Assembly (NCBI RefSeq): GCF_001189535.1
Contig: NZ_CP012070.1
Span: forward strand, 372,001 to 436,000
Source: Arsenicicoccus sp. oral taxon 190
GTDB lineage: Bacteria; Actinomycetota; Actinomycetes; Actinomycetales; Dermatophilaceae
DNA length: 64,000 nucleotides
Direction of reading: 5' to 3'
The notes beneath the pieces are model-generated. The model saw nothing but the letters and a program-made list of their open reading frames with translations, was not told the origin of the DNA and did no database searches. This document shows, piece by piece, positions 1 through 8,915 of the stretch (its first letter is position 1; every line of letters starts with the position of its first letter). The position numbers and the translations under genes were made by a program.

Positions 1-432
1 CCCGGTGGAGGAGTACTCCTCCAGGCCGCCGCCGGTGAGGTAGGCGCGGCCGATGCACTCCACCGGCACCATCTCGAGCCGCTCGACCAGCACCGCGCGG
101 CCGGCGACGGCCTCGGGGACCTCGGCGCTGACCACGTGGTTGGGCAGGATGTCGGCCAGCTGCTCGAACCACCACAGGCTGAGCTGGGTCAGCACCGTGC
201 CCTTGTCGGGGATGGGGGTGTCGAGCACGAAGTCGTAGGCGGAGATCCGGTCGCTGGCGACGAGCAGCAGCTGGTCCTCGCGGGGGCGGCCCTGGGCGTC
301 CAGCGGGGCGTAGAGGTCGCGGACCTTGCCGGAGTAGAGGTGCTGGTAGCCAGGAAGGCTGGGGCTGGGGCTGGGGCTCGGGCTGTGGTTGGGGCTCGGG
401 CTTGGGCTGTTGCTGGGGTGGGGCGTGGTCAT
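1..432 (-). CDS. purC: SAICAR synthetase (PurC), 3' end outside window
   Basis: Phosphoribosylaminoimidazole-succinocarboxamide synthase joins aspartate to CAIR in de novo purine synthesis. The first 144 residues are present and the gene runs off the left edge. After an unusual Ser/Pro-rich leader (residues 7-25) come the nucleotide-binding start HLYSGKVRDLY (31-41), VASDRISAYDF, and VECIGRAYLTGGGLEEY near the edge, all typical of the family. ATG at 432 is chosen because GAGG lies 6 nt upstream and no other start precedes the conserved YSGKVRD block. It begins 11 bp after purD, so the two are probably co-transcribed. The Ser/Pro leader is not part of the usual fold. Confidence 0.93.
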   Translation of the reverse strand, partial: MTTPHPSNSPSPSPNHSPSPSPSPSLPGYQHLYSGKVRDLYAPLDAQGRPREDQLLLVASDRISAYDFVLDTPIPDKGTVLTQLSLWWFEQLADILPNHVVSAEVPEAVAGRAVLVERLEMVPVECIGRAYLTGGGLEEYSSTG

Positions 433-443
433 GGTGGTCCTCG

Positions 444-1715
444 TCAGCAGGAGATCTGGCCGCGCTGGGCAGCCAGGGCGATGTCGGTGCGGTGGTGGGA
501 GCCGGGCAGCTCGATGCGCTCGACCGCGGCGTAGGCGCGCTCGCGGGCCTCGGCGAGGTCGCGGCCGAGCGCGACGACCGACAGCACCCGGCCGCCGGCG
601 CTCACGAGCAGCCCCTCGGCGTCCAGGGCGGTGCCGGCGTGGAGCACCGACGCGTCGCGCACGTCCACCACGCCGCTGATGGGGCGCCCGGTGACCGGGG
701 CCTCGGGGTATCCCTCGGAGGCCACGACGACGGTCACCGCCGCCTCGTCGCGCCACTGCAGGGGGGCCAGCTCGTCGAGGGTGCCGACGGCGGCGGACCA
801 CAGCACCGCGCCGAGCGGCGTGGCCAGCCGCGCCAGCACGACCTGCGTCTCGGGGTCGCCGAACCTCGCGTTGAACTCCACGACCCGCGGCCCCCGCGAG
901 GTGAGGGCGAGCCCGACGTAGAGCACTCCCACGAACGGTGTGCCGCGGCGGGCCATCTCCTCGATGGTCGGCTGCGCGACCCGGGCGACCACGTCGGCGA
1001 CGAGGCCCTCCGGGGCCCAGTCCAGCGGCGAGTAGGCGCCCATGCCACCGGTGTTGGGGCCGGCGTCGCCGTCCCCGACCCGCTTGAAGTCCTGGGCCAG
1101 GGCCAGCGGCACGACGGTCTCGCCGTCGCAGATGCAGAAGAGGCTGGCCTCGGGCCCGTCGAGGAACTCCTCGACGACCACGCGCCCGCCCGCCTTGGCC
1201 AGGCAGGCCCGGGCGTGGTCCAGGGCGGCCGCCCGGTCGTCGGTCACGATGACGCCCTTGCCCGCGGCGAGCCCGTCGTCCTTGACGACGTGGGGGGCAC
1301 CGAAGCCGTCGAGCGCGGCCGCCACCTCGTCCTCGGTGGTGCACACGTGGGCGAGCGCCGTCGGCACGCCCGCCGCCGCCATGACCTCCTTGGCGAAGGC
1401 CTTGGAGCCCTCGAGCTGCGCGGCCGCCGCGCTGGGCCCGAAGACCGCGACGCCGCGCTGCCGCACCGTGTCCGCCACGCCGGCGACGAGCGGCGCCTCG
1501 GGGCCGATCACGACGAGGTCGACGCCCAGCTCGACGGCGAGGTCGGCGACCGCAGCCCCGTCCGTCATACCGGTCGGCAGGTCGCGGCACAGCGCCACCT
1601 GGTCGATGCCGGGGTTGCCGGGGGCCGCGACGACCGTCTCGACGGCGGAGTCCTGGGCCAGGGCGTGGACGAGGGCGTGCTCACGGGCACCGGTGCCGAT
1701 GACGAGTACCTTCAC
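444..1715 (-). CDS. purD: Phosphoribosylamine-glycine ligase (PurD)
   Basis: GAR synthetase, the second step of de novo purine synthesis, ligates glycine to phosphoribosylamine using ATP. The 423-residue product has the normal length. It shows the N-terminal VLVIGTGAREHALVHAL and PGNPG segments, the ATP-grasp core with GPNTGGMGAYSP, and the metal-binding EFNARFGDPETQ motif. ATG at 1715 begins directly at the conserved MKVLVIG start. purC follows 11 bp downstream on the same strand. The divergent neighbour is helD, with about 140 bp between the genes holding both promoters. Confidence 0.97.
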   Translation of the reverse strand: MKVLVIGTGAREHALVHALAQDSAVETVVAAPGNPGIDQVALCRDLPTGMTDGAAVADLAVELGVDLVVIGPEAPLVAGVADTVRQRGVAVFGPSAAAAQLEGSKAFAKEVMAAAGVPTALAHVCTTEDEVAAALDGFGAPHVVKDDGLAAGKGVIVTDDRAAALDHARACLAKAGGRVVVEEFLDGPEASLFCICDGETVVPLALAQDFKRVGDGDAGPNTGGMGAYSPLDWAPEGLVADVVARVAQPTIEEMARRGTPFVGVLYVGLALTSRGPRVVEFNARFGDPETQVVLARLATPLGAVLWSAAVGTLDELAPLQWRDEAAVTVVVASEGYPEAPVTGRPISGVVDVRDASVLHAGTALDAEGLLVSAGGRVLSVVALGRDLAEARERAYAAVERIELPGSHHRTDIALAAQRGQISC

Positions 1716-1747
1716 GTCGCCAACCCTAGTGGCTGGACCCGCGCGGA

Positions 1748-1779
1748 CTGACGGCGCTCGCGCCGACCCCGCTATAGAG
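1748..1779 (+). promoter_or_regulatory. Candidate promoter for helD
   Basis: CTGACG (1748-1753) and TATAGA (1773-1778) are separated by 19 bp, about 80 bp ahead of the helD GTG. TATAGAG is a conspicuous AT island in the purD-helD divergent region. The spacer is slightly long, so the assignment is tentative. Confidence 0.4.
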
Positions 1780-1856
1780 TGGGAGATTCCGTGGGCGGCC
1801 GCGGATGCTCACGCGGCCGTGGCCCCGCAGACCCAGCGCACCAGGTGAGAGGACTC

Positions 1857-4079
1857 GTGACGGACTCCCAGCAACGCACCGCCCCTTCGGCCGACGACCT
1901 CCTGCACGCCGAGCTCGCGACCGAGCAGACGCACGTGGACCGGGTCTACGCCGAGCTGGAGCGCGCCTCGGTGCGGGCCCGGCTGCTGGAGGCCGAGGGC
2001 CTGAGCCGGGGTCGCACCGACCGGGTGGGGGACGTGCGGGACGAGGAGGCGTCGGCGCTCTTCGAGCGGGACGCCCTGATGTTCAACGCAGCCCGGCGCC
2101 GCGCCTCGCTCGACAGCCAGCACGAGGGCCTGGTCTTCGGCCGGCTCGACATCGACCACCCGGCCGGTCCGGGCGAGGGCCGGGAGGTCCGGTATGTCGG
2201 CCGCCTCGGGGTCCGTGACGAGGACTACGAGCCGCTGGTGATCGACTGGCGCGCCCCCGCGGCGGCGCCGTTCTACCGCTCCACCCCGGCGGACCCGATG
2301 GGCGTGCTGCGGCGCCGGGTGCTGCGCTGCCGGGGCCCGCAGGTGGTGGGCGTCGAGGACGACCTCATGGTCCCGGAGGCCCCCGACGACCTGGTGGTGA
2401 TCGGGGACGGCGCCTTGATGGCGGCGCTGACCCGATCCCGCGGGGCGCGGATGCGCGACATCGTGGCCACGATCCAGCAGCACCAGGACGAGGCGATCCG
2501 GGCGTCGGCCCGTGGGGTCACCGAGATCACCGGCGGCCCCGGCACCGGCAAGACCGTCGTGGCGCTGCACCGGGCGGCCTACCTGCTCTACTCCGACCGC
2601 CGCCGCTTCGAGAGCGGCGGGGTGCTGGTCGTCGGGCCGAGCGCGGCCTACACCGCCTACATCGAGCGGGTGCTGCCGTCCCTCGGCGAGGACTCGGTCG
2701 CGCTGCGGGCGCTCGGCGACCTCGTCGACGGCATGTCCACCGAGCGGCTGGACTCCCCCGCCGCGGCCGCCGTCAAGGGGTCGCTGCGGATGCGCGCCGT
2801 CCTGGCCCGCGCGGCGCGGGGACGAGACCCCCTGGCCCCCACCGAGCTCCGCACCATGATCGCCGGCCACCCGGTGCGCCTGGACGCCGGGGCGCTGGAC
2901 CGGGTGCGCCGCACCGTGCTGCGCCACCAGCGCCGCAACGGCTCGTGGGACGCCGCCCACCAGGCCCTCGGCGAGGCCGCGTGGTCGGTCGTGCACGGCG
3001 GCGACCGCGAGGAGTTCTTCGACGCCTACGACGACCACCTCGAGGTCGACGCCTTCCTGCGCGACTGGTGGCGCCCCCTCGACCCGCGCGAGGTGGTGCT
3101 CTGGCTCGCCGACCCCGAGCTCCTGGCCCGGCACGCCCGGGGCCTGCTGTCGCCCGAGGAGCAGGCCGAGGTCGCGGCGTCGCTGCAGGTGGCGCTGCGC
3201 ACCGGCATCTGGTCCGTGGCCGACGTCGCGCTGGTGGACGAGGTCGCGGCGCGCGTCGGTCCCTACGTCGAGCTGGAGCAGGAGGAGCGCGGCTTCTACG
3301 AGATCGAGGAGCTGGACGCCGTCGAGCGTCACGGCGTCCACGAGGTCACCGTCGGCCGCCACCGGCTCGAGGCCGTCGAGCCCCGCGCCGAGCTCGCCCC
3401 CGCCACGGCGCGCGATCGGCTGCTCGCCGGGCGCATCGGCGAGGTCGACGAGTACGCCCACGTCCTCGTCGACGAGGCCCAGGACGTCTCGCCGATGCAG
3501 TGGCGCGCCCTCGGGCGGCGCGGCCGGTGGGGCTCCTGGACAGTCGTCGGGGACGCCGCGCAGGCCTCCTGGCCCGACGCGGCCGAGGCCGCCGAGGCCC
3601 GCGACGAGGCCTGGGGCGGCAAGGAACCCGCGCGGTTCCACATGACCACCAACTACCGCAACGCCGCCGAGATCTTCGACTACGCCTCCCGCGTCATCCG
3701 GGCCGCGGTCCCCGACGCCGACATCCCGCAGGCGGTGCGCGAGACCGGCGTCGAGCCGGTCGACGTGACCGTGCCGCGCCGCGACCTCGCCGGCCACGTG
3801 GTCGCGGCCGCCCGCGCGCTGCTCGAGGAGGTCGACGGCCTCGTCACGGTGATCCTGCCGGCCTCCTGGGACGACCTGCGCCCCGACCTCGAGCCCCTCG
3901 GCGACCGCGTCGTCGCCATCGACCCCCTCTCCACCAAGGGGCTGGAGTACGACGCCACGGTGGTGGTCGACCCCGACGCGATCGTCGCGCAGACGGCGGG
4001 CGGCATACGGACCCTGTATGTCGTCCTCACGCGCGCCGCCCACCGCATGACCGTGGTGCGGCCCGCCGACGCACGCTGA
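1857..4079 (+). CDS. helD: HelD-family RNA polymerase recycling ATPase
   Basis: A 740-residue UvrD-like motor of the HelD family, which pries nucleic acid off RNA polymerase and recycles the enzyme. The N-terminus is a long charged coiled coil with the DEEASALFERDAL-type segment, followed by YVGRLGVRDED and VIDWRAPAAAPFYR, characteristic of HelD. Walker A GGPGTGKT lies at about 226-233, Walker B VDEAQD near 538-543, STKGLEYD near 692, and VLTRA close to the end. GTG at 1857 is chosen over an upstream in-frame ATG because GGTGAGAGG sits just before it and the extra 26 residues are low complexity. Some actinobacterial HelD proteins are linked to rifampicin tolerance; nothing here tests that. 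Confidence 0.9.
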   Translation: MTDSQQRTAPSADDLLHAELATEQTHVDRVYAELERASVRARLLEAEGLSRGRTDRVGDVRDEEASALFERDALMFNAARRRASLDSQHEGLVFGRLDIDHPAGPGEGREVRYVGRLGVRDEDYEPLVIDWRAPAAAPFYRSTPADPMGVLRRRVLRCRGPQVVGVEDDLMVPEAPDDLVVIGDGALMAALTRSRGARMRDIVATIQQHQDEAIRASARGVTEITGGPGTGKTVVALHRAAYLLYSDRRRFESGGVLVVGPSAAYTAYIERVLPSLGEDSVALRALGDLVDGMSTERLDSPAAAAVKGSLRMRAVLARAARGRDPLAPTELRTMIAGHPVRLDAGALDRVRRTVLRHQRRNGSWDAAHQALGEAAWSVVHGGDREEFFDAYDDHLEVDAFLRDWWRPLDPREVVLWLADPELLARHARGLLSPEEQAEVAASLQVALRTGIWSVADVALVDEVAARVGPYVELEQEERGFYEIEELDAVERHGVHEVTVGRHRLEAVEPRAELAPATARDRLLAGRIGEVDEYAHVLVDEAQDVSPMQWRALGRRGRWGSWTVVGDAAQASWPDAAEAAEARDEAWGGKEPARFHMTTNYRNAAEIFDYASRVIRAAVPDADIPQAVRETGVEPVDVTVPRRDLAGHVVAAARALLEEVDGLVTVILPASWDDLRPDLEPLGDRVVAIDPLSTKGLEYDATVVVDPDAIVAQTAGGIRTLYVVLTRAAHRMTVVRPADAR

Positions 4080-4124
4080 GACGGGGCTACCTGCGCCGGC
4101 GCGCGCGGGCCAGACTCGGGTGCC

Positions 4125-4457
4125 ATGAGCGAGCAGGCGCACCAGTCGACCGAGCAGGCGAGCGACGACCCGGTCCTCGCGGCCTACCGGCAGAGCATCG
4201 ACAACATCGACGCCGCGCTGATCCACATGCTCGCCGAGCGCTTCAAGATCACCCAGAAGGTCGGGGAGTACAAGGCCACCGCGGAGCTGCCGCCTGCGGA
4301 CCCGGACCGTGAGGAGCGTCAGATCGCGCGGCTGCGGCGGCTGGCGGAGGCGGCGCAGCTCGACCCGGGCTTCAGCGAGAAGTTCCTGAGGTTCGTGATC
4401 GACGAGGTGATCCACCACCACGAGCGGATCCGCGAGCGCGAGCAGCCCGGCCGCTGA
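4125..4457 (+). CDS. Chorismate mutase (AroQ class)
   Basis: A 110-residue all-helical chorismate mutase converting chorismate to prephenate for Phe/Tyr synthesis. The pattern YRQSIDNIDAALIHMLAERFKITQKVGEYKA is the helix-1 signature with its basic active-site residues; a second helical block ends in VIDEVIHHHERI. It lies 45 bp after helD and is preceded by CAGACT 8 nt before the ATG, so it may have its own leaderless promoter. It is convergent with purA, with only 13 bp between the stops. It is a free-standing domain, with no prephenate dehydratase or DAHP synthase fused. Confidence 0.9.
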   Translation: MSEQAHQSTEQASDDPVLAAYRQSIDNIDAALIHMLAERFKITQKVGEYKATAELPPADPDREERQIARLRRLAEAAQLDPGFSEKFLRFVIDEVIHHHERIREREQPGR

Positions 4458-4470
4458 CCGCCCGGGTCCG

Positions 4471-5763
4471 TCAGCCGCGGCCGAGCATGTCGTGCCGCAC
4501 GATCACCTCGTCGCGGCCGGGGCCGACCCCGATGACCGAGACCCGGGCGCCGATCTGCGCCTCGACGAACTCCACGTAGCGGCGGGCGTTGTCGGGCAGC
4601 TCCTCGAAGGTGCGGCACCCCGTGATGTCCTGCTGCCACCCGGGCAGCACCTCGTAGATCGGCTTCGCGTGGTGGAAGTCGCTCTGCGACACCGGCATCT
4701 CCTCGACCCGCTCGCCATTGATCTCGTAGGCCACGCACACCGGGATCTCGGCGAAGGTGTCGAGGTTGTCGAGCTTGGTGATGACGAAGTCGGTGACACC
4801 GTTGATGCGGGTGGCGTAACGACCGATCACGACGTCGAGCCAGCCGATGCGCCGCGGACGACCCGTGGTCGTCCCGAACTCGTGGCCGATCTCGCGCAGC
4901 CGGTCACCCACCTCGTCGTGCAGCTCGGTCGGGAAGGGACCCTCGCCGACGCGGGTGGTGAAGGCCTTGAGGATCGCGATGACCCGGTCGATGCGGGTCG
5001 GCGGGATGCCCGCGCCCGTGCACGCGCCGCCCGCGGTCGCGTTGGAGGAGGTCACGTAGGGGTAGGTGCCGTGGTCGACGTCCAGCAGCGTCGCCTGCCC
5101 CGCCTCGCACAGCACGACCTTGCCGGCGTCCAGGGCCTCGGAGATCTCCAGGGAGGTGTCGGCGACCATGGGGCGCAGGCGGTCGACGTACGACAGCAGC
5201 TCCTGCACGACCTCCTCGGCCTCGATCGCGCGGCGGTTGTAGAGCTTGGTGAGCATCTGGTTCTTGGAGACCAGGGCGGCCTCGACCTTCTGCCGCAGGA
5301 TCGACTCGTCGAAGAGGTCCTGGACGCGGATGCCGACGCGGTTCATCTTGTCGGCGTAGGTGGGGCCGATGCCGCGGCCCGTCGTGCCGATCTTGCGCTT
5401 GCCGAGGAATCGCTCCCCCACCTTGTCCATCGTCGTGTTGTAGGACGCGATGACGTGGGCGTTGGCGCTGATCCGCAGCCGGGAGGTGTCGATGCCGCGG
5501 GCCTCGAGCCCGTCGAGCTCCTCCATGAGCACCGACAGGTCCACCACGACGCCGTTGCCGATGACGGGGGTGACGCCCGGGGTGAGGATCCCCGACGGCA
5601 GCAGGTGCAGGGCGTACTTCTCGCCGTCGATGACGACGGTGTGCCCGGCGTTGTTGCCGCCGTTGAACTTCACGACGTAGTCGATGTCGGACCCGAGCAG
5701 GTCGGTCGCCTTGCCCTTGCCCTCGTCGCCCCACTGCGCCCCGACGAGCACGATGCCTGGCAT
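4471..5763 (-). CDS. purA: Adenylosuccinate synthetase (PurA)
   Basis: PurA makes adenylosuccinate from IMP, aspartate and GTP, the committed step to AMP. At 430 residues it is full length. The GTP-binding loop GDEGKGKATDLLG, the NNAGHT segment with the catalytic His, IGTTGRGIGPTYADK and the C-terminal GVGPGRDE motif are all visible. The gene is monocistronic or reads from the regulator upstream (92 bp gap). It is convergent with chorismate mutase. Confidence 0.98.
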   Translation of the reverse strand: MPGIVLVGAQWGDEGKGKATDLLGSDIDYVVKFNGGNNAGHTVVIDGEKYALHLLPSGILTPGVTPVIGNGVVVDLSVLMEELDGLEARGIDTSRLRISANAHVIASYNTTMDKVGERFLGKRKIGTTGRGIGPTYADKMNRVGIRVQDLFDESILRQKVEAALVSKNQMLTKLYNRRAIEAEEVVQELLSYVDRLRPMVADTSLEISEALDAGKVVLCEAGQATLLDVDHGTYPYVTSSNATAGGACTGAGIPPTRIDRVIAILKAFTTRVGEGPFPTELHDEVGDRLREIGHEFGTTTGRPRRIGWLDVVIGRYATRINGVTDFVITKLDNLDTFAEIPVCVAYEINGERVEEMPVSQSDFHHAKPIYEVLPGWQQDITGCRTFEELPDNARRYVEFVEAQIGARVSVIGVGPGRDEVIVRHDMLGRG

Positions 5764-5855
5764 ATGAATGGTCGCCTTCCGGTGGTCTGTGCAGTTGCCT
5801 GCATGGCTGCACGAGACAGGCGCCCGTGCCCCAGGAGTTTACGCCGTCGCCCCCG

Positions 5856-6896
5856 TCACGTCCGGACGGGACCGCGCTGCGCGCCTCGTATGCCGCCCCC
5901 CTGCCCGCCGCCGCCACCGGCCGCGGGCCGGCTCAGGTCTCGTCCCGCCACCGCCATCCCGAGCTGGAACCTCGTGGCCACGCCGTGGTCGTCCATCAGC
6001 AGCGCCAGCCGCCGCCGCACGGTGCGCAGCGACACCCCGAGGTGCCGCGCGATGGCCTCGTCCTTGTGGCCGGCGGCGAGCAGGGTGAGCAGGCGGCGCT
6101 CGTCGGCGCCGTCGGTGGCCTGGTCGGGCGGGACAATGCCCTGGGCCCACGCCAGGTCGAAGAGGTGGGTGAAGGCCTGCACGAGCATGGGGTCGCGGAT
6201 CTTGACGTAGTCGACGTCGAGGGCGCCCCACTCGGCCGTCGCCAGCACCATGTCGGTGCCGAGGATCGCGAACTCCGACAGCGGCTCGGCGATCAGCCGC
6301 TGCTCCTCCCCCGCGGCGGCGAACCGCGCGATCCAGCGGCGGGACGACGCCGAGGCCAGCGCCGAGACGGGGTAGAGGGAGCGCTTGCTGCGGCCCGAGC
6401 GGACGGTGTCGCGGGTGAGCCCGATGAGCTGCTCCAGGCCCTCGGGGCTCCACTCCGCGGTCACGGCGGAGGAGCGGATGGGGCCGGTGGTCGTCTGGAT
6501 CGACTCGAGGGCGACGCCGGCGACGAGCTCGGTCGGGACGACCTCCCAGGTGGGGCGCCGACCGGGGCGCCCCTTGTCCTGGAAGTCGTTGGTGAAGTGG
6601 GCGATCGAGCCGCGGGTGCGGTGCAGCTCGGCCTCCCGGCGCCGGACGTCCGCGAGGGCGCCCTCCACGAGCCGGCCGACGGCGGCGCGCGGGTCCTCTG
6701 CCTCCAGCATCCCGTCCCGGGTCTCGGTGACCAGGCCGCTCTCGACGAGCTGGGCCGCGGTGCGGCGCACCATGGCCTCGTCCCAGCCCAGCTCGGCGGC
6801 GAGGTCGGGCGGCGAGACGGGCGTGTGCCGCAGGATCCGGCGGTAGAGCCGCTCGCCCCCGGGGGCGATGTCGAAGGCGGCCAGGAACCCAGGCAT
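5856..6896 (-). CDS. LuxR-type HTH regulator with N-terminal winged helix
   Basis: A 346-residue regulator. Residues 1-60 look like a TrmB/MarR-like winged helix (ILRHTPVSPPDLAAELGWDEAMVRRT). A middle region of unknown ligand follows, and then a LuxR/GerE helix-turn-helix (LLAAGHKDEAIARHLGVSLRTVRRRL) at about 265-300. This two-HTH architecture is common in actinobacterial orphan regulators. GGAGGAGG lies 6 nt upstream of ATG 6896. The C-terminal tail is Gly-rich. Targets cannot be told from sequence; a palindrome just upstream suggests autoregulation. Confidence 0.8.
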   Translation of the reverse strand: MPGFLAAFDIAPGGERLYRRILRHTPVSPPDLAAELGWDEAMVRRTAAQLVESGLVTETRDGMLEAEDPRAAVGRLVEGALADVRRREAELHRTRGSIAHFTNDFQDKGRPGRRPTWEVVPTELVAGVALESIQTTTGPIRSSAVTAEWSPEGLEQLIGLTRDTVRSGRSKRSLYPVSALASASSRRWIARFAAAGEEQRLIAEPLSEFAILGTDMVLATAEWGALDVDYVKIRDPMLVQAFTHLFDLAWAQGIVPPDQATDGADERRLLTLLAAGHKDEAIARHLGVSLRTVRRRLALLMDDHGVATRFQLGMAVAGRDLSRPAAGGGGGQGGGIRGAQRGPVRT

Positions 6897-6920
6897 CGGG
6901 CCTCCTCCAGGGGCGTGTTA

Positions 6921-6933
6921 CACCGGACCGGTG
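6921..6933. promoter_or_regulatory. Palindrome CACCGG-A-CCGGTG upstream of LuxR-type regulator
   Basis: A perfect 6-bp inverted repeat with a 1-bp spacer lies 25 bp before the regulator's ATG, in a position suited to autoregulatory binding. No known operator consensus is matched. Beyond it, 6934-7100 holds no gene I can support. Confidence 0.35.
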
Positions 6934-7100
6934 ACAGGTTAGTGCCATTGACCGAAAAGGGACACCCTCGGGGCGCCGGCGTCGGCATAATGGAGACATC
7001 GCCCGTGCTCCACGCAGCGACGTGACTGAGCACCACGTCGCGGACGCGGGCGGAGCGAGGTTACGCGCTTGATGGCGGCGCAGGCCTCACAGGGGGAACG

Positions 7101-7129
7101 GGTGCCGGGGCAGGGGATGCCCCGGCACC
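7101..7129 (-). terminator. Perfect hairpin downstream of DUF3151 gene
   Basis: GGTGCCGGGGCA and TGCCCCGGCACC form a perfect 12-bp stem with a 5-nt loop, about 65 bp after the stop of the DUF3151 gene. There is no T-tract, as usual for actinobacterial terminators. Confidence 0.6.
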
Positions 7130-7195
7130 ACCCATGTCCGGGCCCGGTCGGCGTGGCGCAGCGTCGCCGACGCAGCGCGTCAGCGACGCGGAACC

Positions 7196-7618
7196 TCAGC
7201 CGCGCGGCGCCAGACCCATCTGACGGGCCGCCTCCAGCGACGAGTCGCGCAGCAGCTGGGCGCAGCGGTCGCGCTCGTCCTCCTCGCCGATCGCGTCGGC
7301 GGCATACGCCAGCGCCGCCACGGCGCACAGGAAGCCTCGGTTGGGCTCGTGCTCCCAGGGCACCTCGCCCTGGCCCCGCCAGCCGGCGCGACGCAGCGAG
7401 TCCAGACCCCGGTGGTATCCGGTGCGGGCGTACGCGTAGGCCTCGACCGGGCGACCGCCGGCCAGGGCGTGCTCGGCCAACGTCGCCCACACCAGCGACG
7501 AGGTGGGATGGGCCGCGGCGACGGCCATGGGGTCCTGGCCCGTCGCGAGCGACGCGGCTGCCGGGTCCTCCGGCAGCCGCGTCGGCTCGGGCCCCAGCAG
7601 GTTGGGGCGCTCGGTCAT
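7196..7618 (-). CDS. DUF3151 family protein
   Basis: A 140-residue soluble protein of the actinobacterial DUF3151 family, function unknown. Recognisable blocks are NLLGPEPTRLPEDPAA at the start, HPTSSLVWATLAEHAL, YAYARTGYHRGLDSLRRAGWRG and NRGFLCAVAALAYAA. It lies 11 bp downstream of fba on the same strand, an adjacency I believe is common in actinobacteria, so it is probably co-transcribed with fba. Confidence 0.85.
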   Translation of the reverse strand: MTERPNLLGPEPTRLPEDPAAASLATGQDPMAVAAAHPTSSLVWATLAEHALAGGRPVEAYAYARTGYHRGLDSLRRAGWRGQGEVPWEHEPNRGFLCAVAALAYAADAIGEEDERDRCAQLLRDSSLEAARQMGLAPRG

Positions 7619-7629
7619 CGGACCTCAGC

Positions 7630-8658
7630 TCACTTGTGGGTGCCGGCGGAGCGGAGGTTCTCGCAGGCCTCGACGACACGGCGGGCCATGGCCGCCTCGG
7701 CCTCCTTGCCCCACGCGCGCGGGTCGTACTGCTTCTTGTTGCCGACCTCGCCGTCGACCTTCAGGACGCCGTCGTAGTTCTTCAGCATCCAGTCCGCGAC
7801 GGGGCGGGTGAAGGCGTACTGCGTGTCGGTGTCGACGTTCATCTTCACGACGCCGAAGTCGACGGCGTCGGAGATCTCCTGCGGCAGCGAGCCGGAGCCG
7901 CCGTGGAAGACCAGGTCCAGCGGCTTGTCGCCCTTGTCGGAGCCGTACTTGGCGACGACCGCGTCCTGGCACTCCTTGAGGATCTCGGGGCGCAGCTTGA
8001 CGTTGCCGGGCTTGTAGACGCCGTGCACGTTGCCGAAGGTCAGGGCGGCCATGTAGCGGCCCTTCTCGCCGAGGCCTAGCGCCTCGACGGTCTTCAGCGC
8101 GTCCTCGGGGGTGGTGTAGAGCTGCTCGTTGATCTCGTTGGCGACGCCGTCCTCCTCGCCGCCGACGACGCCGATCTCGACCTCGAGGATGACGTCGAGC
8201 TTGTGGCAGATCGCCAGCAGCTCCTGGGCGATCTCGAGGTTGTGGTCCAGCGGCACCGCAGAGCCGTCCCACATGTGGGACTGGAAGATCGGGACGCCGT
8301 GCTTCTCGTAGTTGGCCTCCGACGCCTTGAGCAGCGGGCGGACGAAGCCGTCCAGCTTGTTCTCCGGGCAGTGGTCGGTGTGCAGCGCGATGTTGACGTC
8401 GTAGTTCTTGGCGACCTCGGTGGCGTAGGCCGCGAGCGCCAGGGACCCGGTCACCATGTCCTTGATCGTCGCGCCGGAGAGGTACTCCGCACCGCCGGTC
8501 GAGACCTGGATGATGCCGTCGCTGCCCGCCTCGGCGAACCCTCGGATGGCAGCGGTCGCGGTCTGGGAGGAGGTGACGTTGATGGCGGGGTAGGCGAAGG
8601 CCCCTGCCTTCGCGCGGTCCAGCATGTCGCGGTAGACCTCGGGGGTTGCGATGGGCAT
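7630..8658 (-). CDS. fba: Class II fructose-bisphosphate aldolase
   Basis: Zinc-dependent aldolase cleaving or forming fructose-1,6-bisphosphate in glycolysis and gluconeogenesis. The protein is 342 residues. ALHTDHCPE carries the zinc-binding His and catalytic Asp, FQSHMWDGSAVPLDHN and EVEIGVVGGEEDG are family blocks, and VFHGGSGS and KMNVDTDTQYAF bind phosphate. ATG 8658 is chosen because AAGGAGAA precedes it and MPIATPEVY is the conserved N-terminus; longer upstream forms are low complexity. The 257-bp upstream region holds a striking inverted repeat. Confidence 0.97.
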   Translation of the reverse strand: MPIATPEVYRDMLDRAKAGAFAYPAINVTSSQTATAAIRGFAEAGSDGIIQVSTGGAEYLSGATIKDMVTGSLALAAYATEVAKNYDVNIALHTDHCPENKLDGFVRPLLKASEANYEKHGVPIFQSHMWDGSAVPLDHNLEIAQELLAICHKLDVILEVEIGVVGGEEDGVANEINEQLYTTPEDALKTVEALGLGEKGRYMAALTFGNVHGVYKPGNVKLRPEILKECQDAVVAKYGSDKGDKPLDLVFHGGSGSLPQEISDAVDFGVVKMNVDTDTQYAFTRPVADWMLKNYDGVLKVDGEVGNKKQYDPRAWGKEAEAAMARRVVEACENLRSAGTHK

Positions 8659-8820
8659 GAGGGAGTTCTCCTTCGATCGGTCGTCTCCGGGCCGCGGAGT
8701 CTCGCCGCAGCGCTGCTCCCCATCCTGGCACCCTGGTCCGCAAAACGACGACCCGCAGGGTGGCCCGTCCACCTGCTGGAAGCGTTGTCCGCACCCTGGC
8801 GGCCCGCCCCCGACACAGAG

Positions 8821-8858
8821 GTGCGCGATGCACCTCCCCCTCAAAGTGCATCGCGCAC
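8821..8858. promoter_or_regulatory. 13-bp perfect inverted repeat upstream of fba
   Basis: GTGCGCGATGCAC and GTGCATCGCGCAC are exact reverse complements separated by 12 nt, 163 bp upstream of the fba start and 58 bp past the stop of the SpoU gene. Each arm is itself a GTGC-N5-GCAC half-palindrome. It could be a two-site operator for fba or the terminator of the upstream gene. The operator reading is inference. Confidence 0.5.
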
Positions 8859-8915
8859 TGCCAGGCTAGGGGCGCGGGCGACCGACCCGCCTGAGTAGTC
8901 ATACCTACCCGCTGC

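Noticed and set aside
1809..4421. Long minus-strand open frame of 870 codons over helD
   Set aside because: No motif or compositional sign of a protein; helD on the plus strand has all its ATPase motifs.
6897..7195. Small minus-strand ORFs between the regulator and the DUF3151 gene
   Set aside because: Low-complexity translations without ribosome-binding sites or homology; region better explained by a promoter, a palindrome and a hairpin.
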